Assembly: GCA_037039685.1 (NCBI GenBank)
Contig: JAWNGF010000006.1
Coordinates: 2,294,001-2,358,000 of the forward strand
Source of the DNA: Ceratobasidium sp. AG-K
Lineage: Eukaryota; Basidiomycota; Agaricomycetes; Cantharellales; Ceratobasidiaceae
Direction of reading: 5' to 3'
Length of the DNA: 64,000 nt
The position numbers and the translations under genes are program-made. The notes beneath the pieces are model-generated. The model did not search any database. It was given only the letters and a program-made list of their open reading frames with translations, and was not told the origin of the DNA. Shown here piece by piece: positions 49,177 to 60,404 of the stretch; the first letter of the stretch is position 1, and every line of letters starts with the position of its first letter.

Positions 49177-51331
49177 ATGTTTCCCCTCGAGCCTATGCCT
49201 GCGAGCACAAGCAACGGCAATCCCAATCGCAGTACGTTGTCTCTTGACCGCTCTCGCATCTGCTAACTCGTTGCAGTAATTGGAATCGATATTACATTTA
49301 CATGCCCTGGGACCAATCCCATCCGCCGCTCGTTCCTGCGCAGCGAGTGGACAGCGGTGCACCTGGGTCGCGAACCTGCGGATGTCACTGGAGTCGCAAA
49401 TGCGTTTATGCGATCCGACGTCGTCCCGCCCGTCATGAGCCGCAAGCACGCAGAAATCATGTTTGACAGCGAAACAGTAAGTATTTCTCTTGTGGCTTGT
49501 CTCGGTCACACACCGTCCTCGTGGTCTGATCGACTCCTATCTAATCGCTATATGATTTGGACATGTGTGGCTAACTGATGTGCAGCCCCATGTCATGGAC
49601 ACTGGCTCGTACCACGGGACGTACTTTAGGGCGAGCGGCCAGCGCCTGGTTGTCAACAAGCCTTATCTCCTTGCGGATGGATCGGTGCTCGAGTTTGGCA
49701 AATCGGTCACCAAGGACGACAAGGTATGTGCTTGTTTTATTTGCTAGTTGAGGTCTAACTGGTTGTCTGGTTGTAGGCCCACGAGCCGTTGCTGGCCACG
49801 ATCAAGTTTATCCACGAGTCGGATCGGGATCTCGATCGGGCACGGTACTTGGCTAGTGCAAGGTGTGTTGCGTGGTTGCCTTGTGGCTTGATTACTCATT
49901 CCCATCTAGCGCTGCATCGTTTTCTGGACTGTCGCCACCCCGCCGATATAGCGTTCCGTCTGATTCCGAGGATGAAGGCGAAGATGAGTCGGATGAAGAC
50001 GACGATGACGATGCCAGCTCCCGCTCGGGTTCGGACATTTTTGCATATACCCCTCAGCCTACGCATATCGACCTCACGACCATGAGCGACGGCGGCAAGT
50101 CGGATGGTGAAGATGGAGACGGCATTGAATGTGTTGGATTTGGGTTTTCCCGAAACGAGTACGATGAAGAGTCTGCTTCCGGTTCCGACATGTCCGAGAG
50201 CGAGTTTGAAGAGGAAGTTGGCAAGGTTGTGACTCCACCCGGCGCGCCGATGAATCAGGCGGGCCCAAGTTCATCGACTCATGGCCTGATTACCCCACCC
50301 GTGGAGCTCGTCGCGCCCGCGCCTATTCCGTTGCCACGACTCCCGCGACTCGAGGCTGCGCTATCGGCCTGCATGGTTATAATGACCTAGAGTTTTATCC
50401 TCTTGATTTGCCCAACTTTTCCAATCGCGTGCCGATGGAGAATCATCATGCTCCGGCACCGAGGATGGACTGGTACATGCCGACCCACGAGCCGCCACCG
50501 CAGATCCCGCATATCCATCGGGAACCGCAAATCCATCGGGAACCGCAAATCCAACACGTTCAAGTCCAAGTCCAAGTTCCACCAGAGCCCGAGCGTCAGA
50601 TCGAGACACCCACTGCCAATCTGGAAATGCTGGCGCTCAAGGCGGAGCTCGAAGCCGCGCATGTAAGTTGTGGCGCTTGTGTCGATCTGAACCCATCTGA
50701 TAACCGATTTGCAGGTCCTGGTTGCCGACCTCAAACGCTCGCTGGCCGAGAAGGAACAGGAAAAGCAGGACAAGGACGGCGATGTGTCGATCGCTGAAGC
50801 CTCTGCGGCGACCGAACCTGTCGAGGAGCCTGCTGCGGATGACCTGCCAACCCTTATCGCGAACATTGAGAGAATGATGGGAGAACTCGCGATGGCAGAG
50901 GATAGCGAATTGACCAAGCATTTGCGACCGGTCCTGAACTTGCTGTCCACGCTGCCAAGTAAGTCTTGGTTTGTTGTGCTGAAGAAGTGATACTGATGTT
51001 CTCCGATGGATAGCCGAGCGTAACAAGTTGTGGAACCGCCTTGGTGGTGCTGCTGCGATGGGCGGGTCAAATGTACGTTTTCACGTGAAAGGCTTATGAG
51101 TGACTGACTGTTTTGTAGGAGCAGGGTAGTAAACGCAAGCGCGATGACGAGGAAGAAGACGTCGAGATTGAGTCGAGACGCGCGCAATCGCCCATGCCCG
51201 AGCCTGCCCCTGCCCCCGTGCCCGGGCCCACTACTCCGTCACCTGCCAAGCGCATGCGCTTTACCCCAGTGGTTAGCGCGGTTGCGGGAGGTGCCGCAAT
51301 GTGGGGCGCACTCGCTTTCGGATACCTTTGA
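49177..51331 (+). CDS. FHA-domain protein with C-terminal hydrophobic tail
   Basis: Forkhead-associated domains bind phosphothreonine peptides. Exons: 49177-49231, 49277-49476, 49586-49723, 49777-49862, one from 49910, then exons to 50665, 50715-50959 and onward to the stop at 51331. The FHA hallmarks are in order: HLGR (the GR turn), PVMSRKHAEI (the S..H loop), then TGSYHGTYF (the S.NGT-like turn) and ADGSVLEFG. Next come an acidic Ser/Asp/Glu-rich linker, a tandem HREPQI / QVQV stretch, a coiled-coil-like helix (ADLKRSLAEKEQEKQ), a basic KRKRDDEEE patch, and a final hydrophobic stretch (VVSAVAGGAAMWGALAFGYL) at the very C terminus. FHA plus coiled coil plus tail anchor resembles SLMAP/Far9-Far10 of STRIPAK complexes, but this is inference. 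Between about 50,250 and 50,390 the frame changes and the intron is not convincingly resolved. Confidence 0.8.
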
Positions 51332-51761
51332 GAAAGGAAGGATGGGTGAAAAGGGATGCGCGGTGATATCGCCCCGCGAAAAGGGTAACTATACTATGGT
51401 CATGTAAGTATGCGGGTTGATTTTTGTATTTTTGACGAGTTGTATACTCTTTTGGATGTTCCTGTGGGACAATTGTGCGAATTGATTGTAGTGAAGACAT
51501 GCATGCGTGAGCGAATAAAATATTTAATTATTCGTGTTTGCGAGGCACGGCCCTGGATGACATAAGTGGTATTTGCATTACATCATGGGCATGACCATGG
51601 TCGCCGAAGCGCAGCCTCCACCGCTGTTCTTAGCATCGTCCCACACTCGCCTCCGACCACCACCAGGGTTTCCATCGACCCTCGACACCGACTGAAAATC
51701 CGTTTTTGGACGCTCTGCAACATCAACAAGGCGTCGATCGTATAGTTGATTGTTGATCACC
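51332..51761 (+). other. Intergenic region upstream of the epsin gene
   Basis: Presumed terminator region of the FHA gene (AT-rich, near 51,500-51,540) and promoter of the epsin gene. No strong core-promoter motif was identified. Confidence 0.35.
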
Positions 51762-53424
51762 ATGTCTCTGCAGCACATTGGAAAGGGAGCCCTGCGCGTG
51801 GCAAAGAACTATACCAAGGGCTACTCGGATGTGCAGTCCAAAGTGCGTGATGCGACGTCCAACGACCCCTGGGGACCGTCTGGGACGCAGATGAACGATA
51901 TCGCGCAGATGACCTACAATCAGTGAGTGTTTGCGTCATTCCACCATTCTCTGCTAATCCACGCAGAAACGATTTCGTCGAAATTATGGAAATGTTGGAC
52001 AAGCGACTAAACGACAAGGGCAAGAACTGGCGACATGTGTTCAAGGTGGGTTTTTTCCCCGTCACTCGACGCCGTGTTGACATCCCCAGGCCTTGACGGT
52101 GCTCGATTACTGTCTGCACGCTGGATCGGAGAACACGGTGATCTACTTCAAGGACAATCTCTATGTGATCAAGACCCTCAAAGAGTTTCAATTCGTCGAC
52201 GAGTACGGCAAGGACCAAGGCGCAAACGTCCGCCAAAAAGCCAAGGATATTACCAACCTCCTCACGGACGACGCTCGGCTGCGAGAAGAACGCCGCTCGC
52301 GTGCGACGATGCGGGACCGAATGACCCGCGGAGTTCCCGGCGAGTTTGGCGACGACGACACGGAAAACGAAAACCGGCGCCGGGCCCAGGCACAGGCCAT
52401 GCTTGGCGCGCCAAAGAGCAAACCCAAGGAAGATGACGAGATGCGTCGGGCGATTGAAGAAAGTAAGCGCAGTCTGGCCAGCGAGCAGCGGCGACAGGGC
52501 GAGGAGCGGGATCTGGCCAAGGCGATTGCGTTGTCCGAGCAGGAGGAGGCTGCGCGCAAGCGGGCGCTTCAGGAAGGCGGGGGGTTGTTTGACGATCAGG
52601 CTGGCCCGTCGAATACGAATGCCAACGCGGGAGGCGATCTGTTGATTGATTTCAATCCTCCTCAGCAGCAGCTCCAGCCCCAGTTTACGTCGTTTAATCC
52701 GTACTTGCAGCAGGCCCAGCAGCAGGCTCAGCAAGAGGAATATTTGCGTCAGCAGGCCGAGTGGAATGCAATGCAGCAACAGCAGGCTCAGCAGGCCGAA
52801 TGGAATGCCATGCAGCAGCAACAGGCCCAGCAGGAGGAGTGGCAACGGCAACAGCTGCTCGCTCAGCAGCAGGCCCAACAGCAGGCCGAGTGGAACGCGA
52901 TGCAGCAGCAACAGGCTCAACAGCAGCAGTTCTTGATGATGCAGCAGCAACAGCAGATGCAGAGCCCGCTCATGGCCCAGCCGACCGGCTACGGCTCCAA
53001 CAATCCGTTTGCGATGATGTCGTCCCCCACGCCACCAATGCCCACGCAACCACAATCCTTGTCCCCATTCCCCGCTGCTTCTTCCACGCCCTCGATCTCC
53101 GAGCATACCTCGCCCTCGCCTCAACCTTCGCTCACTTCTCAAAATACCTTCGCCAATGCGCGTCGTCCGGCCAACGACGGAGCCAATTCACATCTCGCGC
53201 AATTGCTCGCCAACAGGTTTGTCCATCTCTTTTCTTGTCGCGGCTTTTACTCATAGATCTCCAGGGAGGACGGCATGGACACATTCGGAAACGTCGGCCA
53301 GTTGCGATTCGGGCACGGCCAAACCGCGCAACGATTGCACACTCAACAAACCGGCGCGCCGAATCCGTTTGGCCAGCCGCAGCAACGCCAGCAACAGAGC
53401 GAGCAGCCGTTTTTCACCGTCTAA
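51762..53424 (+). CDS. Epsin-type ENTH endocytic adaptor
   Basis: Epsins bind PtdIns(4,5)P2 at the plasma membrane through the ENTH domain and link ubiquitinated cargo to clathrin and EH-domain proteins. Exons 51762-51922, 51967-52045, 52090-53216 and 53265-53424 join in frame; introns are 44, 44 and 48 nt. The ENTH domain fills the first ~140 residues (VRDATSNDPWGPSG, WRHVFKALTVLDYCLHAGSE, NVRQKAKDI). Two ubiquitin-interacting motifs follow (DEMRRAIEESKRSLASE and DLAKAIALSEQEE), then a clathrin-box-like DLLIDF, a long Gln-rich region (52,660-52,960) and two NPF motifs (NNPFAMM and PNPFGQP). The C terminus carries DGMDTFGNVGQLRFG, a conserved motif of fungal epsins. The domain order is that of yeast Ent1/Ent2; which of the two it corresponds to cannot be said. 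Confidence 0.95.
52650..52960 (+). repeat. Coding CAG/CAA-rich minisatellite in the epsin gene
   Basis: Imperfect tandem units encode AEWNAMQQQQAQQ, repeated about three times with flanking poly-Gln. Codons alternate CAG and CAA. Length variation between strains would change the disordered linker between the UIMs and the NPF motifs. Confidence 0.8.
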
Positions 53425-54629
53425 TCGGCGAAACGGAGGTCTATACCCGACTTGGGGAAAGGCGGTGTTTTTTTGTTTGTTTTTACAATAGTTTTCGCGA
53501 TTCCGATGGGTGTAGTCAATACTATGCGAATCTAATCTTGTCTATTTAATTATTTTGGTGGTCGGCTGGTATGACGTATGCGGCCGCTTGTTTGGTCTGG
53601 TAACATGGCACAACAAGTCATAATCGCTCAAAGGGGATGATATTGGTTTGGTTTCGAGGCGGGGCTGGTTGTCAAGCATGCGTTGATACCAAGACTGATA
53701 ATTGTATTGGTGCAATGTGGTGGAAATCAACGAGTTTGTCCGGGTCATGCCGAAACATCGAAAACAAGGTCATAGGAACGGAGCGTGTTGCGTCTATGCA
53801 CTTCATAGGGCCTAAAAACGTCTAGTCTAAGAGGTAGGTTCCTTATTTTTATATTTCTCGTTCCCTTGTGCAGGTGGCTCATCTTGACCCGAGAATTGAG
53901 GCTACTGTTGCTTAACGATGACGTAGATTTATGTTAACATATATACTACAAATAGAAGCAATCCTATTTGGCCTCAATGGCCCTACAGTTTTACTTATAG
54001 GGATGGACTCGAACTCTGGACATATTTGGGATAAAATCTTACTCTGGCGGAGAGTTTGGACAACAAGCTTTGAGTGGGTATCGGGATCAGTGGCGGCAGA
54101 AGGGAAGGCATGGATCTGGTTCGCATGTGGAACAACTTGAACTCTGAGCTTGTTATCCGTCATAGGTTGAGGGAAGATACGCGTCATGTTGAATAGTTGG
54201 GCTCGCCGCTGTCAGGAGTAATAGTGACGCTGCTACTTGGATTTTTCAGACCCCACCTGTGAACAATGCAACAATGGTGTCACGGGGAATGGGCCATAAT
54301 GTCAGTCGTTATGCCTCAGATATCAAAGTTTGGATGCATATATCCAGCCCAGCCTCTAATTCTGAACAATAGCAATGAGTAACACAACGCCGTTTCACTT
54401 GTCGGGTGGTCCAAGCGGCCCCACCTTGACCTTTACATGGTCAAATTCCTTACGAGGATTGGCCCAGGTGTACTTCAATCCGGTCTACAGAGCTCCTAAT
54501 GCTCGGCCCATAGAGGCGGTCCCTATGTCTGCTGCTATCCGGTATATAGCTAGAATCTAGTTCATGAGTCGCCTCCATACTCGCCTCATCCACACTACAC
54601 ACTCCCTTGACCCAATTATATCACTCTCA
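53425..54629. other. Intergenic, left part of a 2-kb tandem duplication
   Basis: The stretch 53,640-54,620 is repeated with changes at about 55,480-56,640, including CGCCGTTTCAC at 54,387 and 56,392 and the GGAGAGTT segment near 54,050 and 56,080. No separate gene is seen. Confidence 0.6.
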
Positions 54630-55263
54630 ATGGTGCAGGCACCTATGGACGTTCATCCCTCGACGATCATCGGCGAGCGTCTCAAGCTTTTATACTGTGA
54701 TCTTGGTATCCCGGTATCAGACCGTGCGCAGGATTGGATTGTCAAGCTGGAAGCTGACGGTAAGCCCGTTGGGGATCATATCGAATTGACCTGACTGGAC
54801 GCTTCGTCTTTCTAGGCTACCGGGTCGAATTGGTTGTTCGTCTCCCTTCGGGACGTTGCCAGAAATTCTTCGTTCGCAGGAAGGTATTCAAGCGAGTTCA
54901 GCTCGCAAAGATTTATGTTGCCGATCGGGCGATAAGGTCGGGTGTGCTAGAATTTATCGACTCTGAGACACGGGTTTGCCCTCGGCGCTCTAGCGGGGCC
55001 CACCCCGCCGAGCCTAAAGAGCCATCTCCATCCTTTGATTCTTGCCCAGGTTAGTTTTCCCTTTGATCATCATATTCTTGCTTACTGCTTTGCTTACGTT
55101 TCATCGACTAGATTTCATCCCTCTCGAATCGGATTCAGAGTCTGAGTATGGATCGGACTCGGGCTCGGGTTCTAGGTCGAACACGGATATGTTGCTTCCG
55201 GCTACTACAGCTGCAAGCCCGAAAAAGTGCAGGAAACCGCGGCTCCTTAGATACTTTGACTGA
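54630..55263 (+). CDS. Small basic protein, possible dsRBD-like fold, copy 1
   Basis: A three-exon gene: 54630-54759, 54816-55049 and 55112-55263, with GTAAGC and GTTAGT donors and all phases consistent. The protein is about 170 residues. The N-terminal half (HPSTIIGERLKLLYCDLGI...DWIVKLEADG, YRVELVVRLPSGR, then a basic helix FFVRRKVFKRVQLAKIYVAD) follows an alpha-beta-beta-beta-alpha pattern that could be a small double-stranded-RNA-binding-like domain; this is a weak inference. The C-terminal third is Ser/Asp/Glu-rich and ends in a basic KKCRKPRLLRYF tail. No signal peptide. A duplicate follows about 2 kb downstream. Confidence 0.6.
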
Positions 55264-56653
55264 GGAAAATTCTACTCGAGTGGCTCATCTATAGAGCGTT
55301 AGGATGTTGTAGCAGAGTGGAGTTGGAACCAACAAGGTTATTTTGCATTTGAACTGGCACCTGTAATACTATGTGCGCTCAAATATATCCCCTCGCTCGA
55401 TAATCAAGCGAAAGGACTGATCAGAAAGTGAAAACTAGCGCTTCCAGTGAGGCGGGGAACTGTTATCCTGAACTAGTACAAGCACGGATTGATACCAAAA
55501 AGCGTAAATTATTATATTGCCGTGGTGTGGTGGAAATACAGTTCAGTTTGCATTGCGTCGAAAGCACGGACGTTGAGGTCAGGGTGATAGAAGAGTATGT
55601 TGCGTTCGTACATCTGTGGGGTCTGAAAACGTGTAATCGGAGAGGCGAATAACTTGTCTCGATGTTTCTCGGTCCCTCAGCCCTACGGACATGCCGATTT
55701 GACCCGAGAATTGAGGTTTCTGTTGCTTGACCGCAACATCGATTATCCCACCGTGGACCCCAAATCTCCGTAAAATACGGAGGTTTATGCGGAGGTTTCC
55801 TCCGTGTCGTTGGCAAAACACGGCGGTAAACCTCGTATCTTGGTCAGCGGTTGTTGGAGTGCCTTGATCTCGACGCTGGATACAGTGATTAACTCCGTGT
55901 TTTGCCAAGGACTGGGATCAAACTCCGTATTTTACGGCGTTTTGGGGCCCATATTGTCCCAACGTACATACCGCAAATAGAAGCCACTCTATTTGGCCTT
56001 ACTGTAATGGCCTTACAATCTCACTTACAAAGATGGACTCGGACTCTGGGCGGGTTTAAGGCAAACCCTTACTCTGGCGGAGAGTTACGAAAACAAGGTA
56101 CGAGTGGGTATCAGGATCAGTAGCAGCAGAAAAGAAGGCATGGCCGCTTGAACTCTGAGTTTGTTACTGATTGGAGGTTAAGTGAAGGCACGTGTTACGT
56201 TGAACAGTTGAATTCACCGCTGGAGGCCATGTCAACGCTACTCGTTTTTTTCTCTAGCAAACCGTGAACAATATAACAATCGTATCACGGATTACGGGCC
56301 TTGATCCCGACCGTGATGCTTCAGACGTCAAAATTGGCCGCATATATCCAGCCAAGCCTCTACTCCTGGGCAATACTGGTGAATAACGTAACGCCGTTTC
56401 ACCTGAATCCACACCTCAAGAGGCCCAAGCGGTTCCACCTTACCTGCGTATACGCTGAATGAAGTTAGTTACGAGAATTGGACCAGAGTTACTCCAAGTC
56501 GGTCTATCGAGCCCCTGATGTTCGGCCCATAGAGGTAGCCCCTATGCATACTCCTGTCAAGTATATAGCTGGGATTTAGTCCAAGACTCACCTCCAGATT
56601 CACCACATATACATCACACGTACTCGTTTGATTCAAGTATATCACTTTCCGCG

Positions 56654-57286
56654 ATGCATGTACCCATGGATGTACACCCCTCGACGATCATTGGTGAACG
56701 CCTCAAAGGTCTCTACCTTAATCGCGGTATCCTGCTATCTGACCATGCACAAGAGTGGCATGTCAAAACGGAACATGGCGGTAAGCTCGTTTAAGGCCCT
56801 ACCGGGTTATTCCAACTGAGGAGCTTTGTCTTTGCTAGACTATCGGGTCAGGCTGGTTGTTCGCCTTCCTTCGGGACGTTGCCAGAAAGTCTTTTTTCGA
56901 AGGAGAATGTTCAAGCGAGTTCAGCTCGCACAGATTTATGTTGCTGACCGAGTGGTAAAGCCTGGTGTGCTGGAATTTATCGACTCTGAGAAGCAAGTCT
57001 GCTGACGGCGCCCGAGTGGGGCCTGTCTAGCCAGGCCCGAGCAGCGATCCCCATCTTTTGATTCTTGCCCAGGTTAGTTCTCCCTCCAAACATTAGATTC
57101 TTGCTTACCCAGTTGCTTACATTGCATCGACTAGATTTCATCCCCCTCGAGTCGGATTCAGTGTCCGAGTATAAATCTGACTCGTACTTGGGTCCCAGGC
57201 CAATCGCGAACCTGTCGCCGCCCGCTTCCCCAATTGCAAGCCCGCGAGTGACGAATGCGGGTTTTAGGCCAAGTGGCGCCGGATAG
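56654..57286 (+). pseudogene. Second copy of the small basic protein, truncated by a stop
   Basis: Tandem paralogue with the same exon layout: first exon from ATG 56654 (MDVHPSTIIGERLK shared exactly), second exon with VRLPSGRCQK and FKRVQLAQIYVAD, and a third exon with DFIPLESDS. At 57003-57005 a TGA follows IDSEKQVC, where copy 1 continues for about 26 codons into the third exon. The protein would therefore end after the basic helix. It may still make a short form, so pseudogene is the simplest call, not proven. Confidence 0.6.
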
Positions 57287-57503
57287 GGGGGTAGTTTATT
57301 CGAGTCAAGTTACCCGTCGAACTCAATAGCTCTAAGTTCCGAACTGACCGAGAGTTCAATCCTGTGAGCTAGAGTAGATATAATATTGGATCAAATCCGC
57401 GGATACAATTTGAGAAAAGCACTTGTAGTTTATAGAAAAAAATCTCTAAGTGATTCCCAGTGCCAACATCCGTGTCTCAGCGCAAGTCGTCGTCTTTTTG
57501 GGT

Positions 57504-58700
57504 TTAAATTGAGCAAGGTGTCTTGGTTGCGGCCGCCGCACACCGCGAGTTGAAAGTACTATCCGAGAGGGAGGTCGAGTTGAAGTATCCCTACTCGTAA
57601 TAGGGTTAGCACAGTCCGGGCCGGGTGACAAAACACCTGACCTTGATGTAGTAGACATTGGCGATTGCATCCTCCTTTGGCGGGCCCTGAGTCCAGCCGG
57701 AGCCCCCATCAGACCAGACGTTTGCAATAATAGATGCAGGGAGGTTGGGTGAGTTCTTGGAGACCACCTACACATAGATAGAGTTGATTATGGTTGTCGG
57801 GCACAGTGGTGAAGGATACTTACAGATTTGATTTGCCCGTCGTACACGTACACACTACGCCCTGGGAGCCAGTCGAGCCGGTGCTCGTGGAAAGCACTGA
57901 ATGAGGAAAATAATGTTAGTGGGTGCGTGGTAGTCGCTGTATGCATGGGCGTACGTAAAGTCAGTGCCTGGTATGGTGACCTTGTGGTATGCATTGGGGT
58001 CAGTATCGCCATTGAGCAAGCCAGGCTGGTTGGTGTGGTGAGCCGTCTGGTAGTAGTCGGCATCCGAGCTCAGGAACTCTGTATAGGATTTGATAAGCAT
58101 GGGTATATAATATAGCGAGAATGGAGTGCTTACTCACCGATATCAGCTTCCTGATCAGTGTATGTCCAGTCCTTGTAGGTGAAGAAGCCAAAGCATACGC
58201 CCTTCGCCTGAATACGACCATACGGTTAAACGATTTGACGAACCAATGATAGTACAACTTGCCTTAGGAACAGTGGCCCTTATCCTGAAACTGCCGTACA
58301 GCATATCGTTGCGTAAGGTTTGAATTCCGGCTGTCTGGACACGACCGGAGCCAGAGTAGGCCGAGGTCTTTAGTCCTAACCCGTCGTTGTAGCTATAGAC
58401 ATTGTCTTTGTTGTATTTCATTCCGTAGGGGACGTCAGCATGGGTCTCTTCATAGTCGAACACCTTGAAGTTGGTGTTGAGAGCTGTGCTCCAGCCAGTC
58501 GTAAAGTCCGAAACGAACGACTCTTTCTGTTCACGCCCGAGGCTTAGTAACATTTTCGATACGCAGATAATAAAACGACTTACCCAAATGTGCCCGCTAG
58601 AGTCCCTGTACCCACAAGCGCATGAGGACTGGCGTTCAGCCAAGGACGCGGCGGCAACGGCAGCCACCGCAATGGGTGCGAGCAACAGAGAGCGAATCAT
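57504..58700 (-). CDS. Secreted glycoside hydrolase family 16 enzyme
   Basis: GH16 enzymes cleave beta-1,3/1,4-glucans or related wall polymers on a jelly-roll fold. Seven exons (plus coordinates 58584-58700, 58263-58526, 58138-58207, 57955-58078, 57824-57896, 57642-57767, 57504-57590) join in frame to 286 residues. A signal peptide (MIRSLLLAPIAVAAVAAASLA) opens the protein. The body shows GLGLKTSAYSGSGRVQTAGI, YGSFRIRATVP, the catalytic E-x-D-x-E motif as QEADIEFLS (nucleophile and acid/base Glu kept), FHEHRLDWLPG, and IANVWSDGGSGWTQGPP. The second intron (58208-58262) uses a GC donor (AAG|GCAAGT), and the next intron (58079-58137) splits the codon of the second catalytic Glu. No C-terminal anchor is evident, so it is likely extracellular, acting on its own or a plant wall. 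Confidence 0.92.
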
Positions 58701-58754
58701 ACTAGAGAGGTTGTGGACAGTACGGGTCTGGAACTTGCATACTGTTGCCTCGTA

Positions 58755-58764
58755 TTATATATAG
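58755..58764 (-). promoter_or_regulatory. TATA box of the GH16 gene
   Basis: CTATATATAA on the minus strand lies about 55 bp upstream of the GH16 start codon, at a typical core-promoter distance. Confidence 0.5.
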
Positions 58765-59382
58765 GGCGTGCAATGAAAGGGAGATGAGCTTAAGGTGGTG
58801 CTGTGAAGCTGGCAGGTTGTAATTGGTCGTGAATCACAAGTTTGATGGAATGATGGAAAAAGTGTGCATTCGAAGCACGATCGGCCAACGCGGCCAGATA
58901 CGCGGTGGGCGGTTGATGCAGGTGGGAAAGTTGACGATGTGGATTTGCCTTGGACTCATAAGAGGTTGAAATGGTTTTATGATTGAGATATTGGATGCCA
59001 GGAAGCTCAGTTTCGACCACATGGCACGGGCTATGCGTGATATATAGCAAGTGTCATGTTCATTGATCATCGTGACAGCGATAATAAAGCACGCTGCTGC
59101 CGTGTAAAGTCTTGCAAAAACCTCCCACAATTCGCCCATCATTCCCTTGAGCTTGGTATACTACCGATGGTCCATAGACTTCTTCATTAAATCATGGTAT
59201 GAGAATTGTTCTTGATCCAGAGAACGCAGATAGCCTAGAGAAATCAATGAGAAAGGTAGAGGTATGTGGGAATACAAACAAGTATAGATATAGGAAAAAT
59301 GAACAGCCGGAATGGAGTCAAATGGCCATATAACAAATACAAAAGCACGTCAAAGCGATGCAAAGGAACGAAGCCGGAAGGT
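58765..59382. other. Intergenic, no gene recognised
   Basis: Lies upstream of the GH16 gene and downstream of the TPR remnant. Only short frames, no repeats. Confidence 0.4.
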
Positions 59383-59720
59383 TTAGCTTAGCCCATCGAT
59401 CGTTTTATGAGCCTTTGTGGCCTGGGTGGTCTCGATGATATTTCTTGTGTCACGTGTAAACGGGTGTTGGCTGCCGATGGTTCGTGTTCGAGCCTCGAGA
59501 ACTTGAATAAAAAGGGCCTCGGTTTCCGCGCATCGATTTAGATTCCAATATGAGGGTGTAATATTACTCGTAGTAGTCAGCGTATCCGGGTGCTTCTCGC
59601 CCAGGACTCTTGCTTGCGTGTCTAGGACTCGTGCATACAATGCTTCTGCTTCCGCCCATCGGCCCAAGTTTTGATAGGTCAGCCCTAGATTGCTTATAGC
59701 GATGAGGGTATACGGATGTT
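59383..59720 (-). pseudogene. TPR (kinesin-light-chain-type) repeat remnant
   Basis: The minus strand encodes HPYTLIAISNLGLTYQNLGR, then WAEAEALYARVLDTQARVLG and HPDTLTT, then a weaker third unit (AETEALFIQVLEART) and a stop. These 42-residue tetratricopeptide units are typical of the C-terminal sensor arrays of fungal NB-ARC/NACHT or patatin proteins. A TAA lies directly in front of the first HPYTL, and no nucleotide-binding or effector domain is found upstream to 60.0 kb. I therefore read it as the surviving end of a decayed NLR-like gene. Confidence 0.7.
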
Positions 59721-60404
59721 AATTGCCGTCTGGCCTCTCTTACCGGCCCTTCCCGGTGCTCATAATATGGCTTAACCAGCCACACAGTGTCTCCACCTTC
59801 ACCCCGGCCTGAGCTTTCTTGGTCAGTCATATAATTTCCGGAGTTTGGCGACAACGAATACCTAAGCAGAGTCTTAGATCTTTCCACTCCCGCTCACTGG
59901 GTTATTTCGTTCAACCTGCTCAGGGTGATTCCAACTTGTGACTCATGTGTAATTGGTCTAGTACTCGCTCGAATAGTCCGTCGGTCACAAATGAGCCATG
60001 ATGGACTGAAACCAATTTTTTGTATTTCCCTTAGCCAGGTGTTATGGTCTCGACGGTAGCGGGCACCTTACTGATTACTGATAGGCAAGGCAATGTATGC
60101 GTGGAATGCATGGGGTGTATCGCTAAGGAGCGGGACTCCTGTCGCTCAATACTGCTTTGGAATCGCAGCGAAGACTCACAGGCAGTGAAAACCAAGCTGA
60201 AGTGGATCACATTTAGATGTGGCATAAACGCGTACTACTTGGTACAGAGGCGATCACACGCTAGCCAAATCCATGCCAAACCACAGTCCGTAAGAAGGGA
60301 AACCGAAACAAAAACAAATCAAGTCCAATTATGATACAAAAGGCGCGCGTGTGATACAATTACCAGAGAGAGGAGGAAATTACATATCTGATCCAGCTCA
60401 TCCT

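Noticed and set aside
52188..53142. Very long minus-strand open frame (461 codons) rich in Leu
   Set aside because: It is the antisense of the CAG/CAA-rich epsin coding region.
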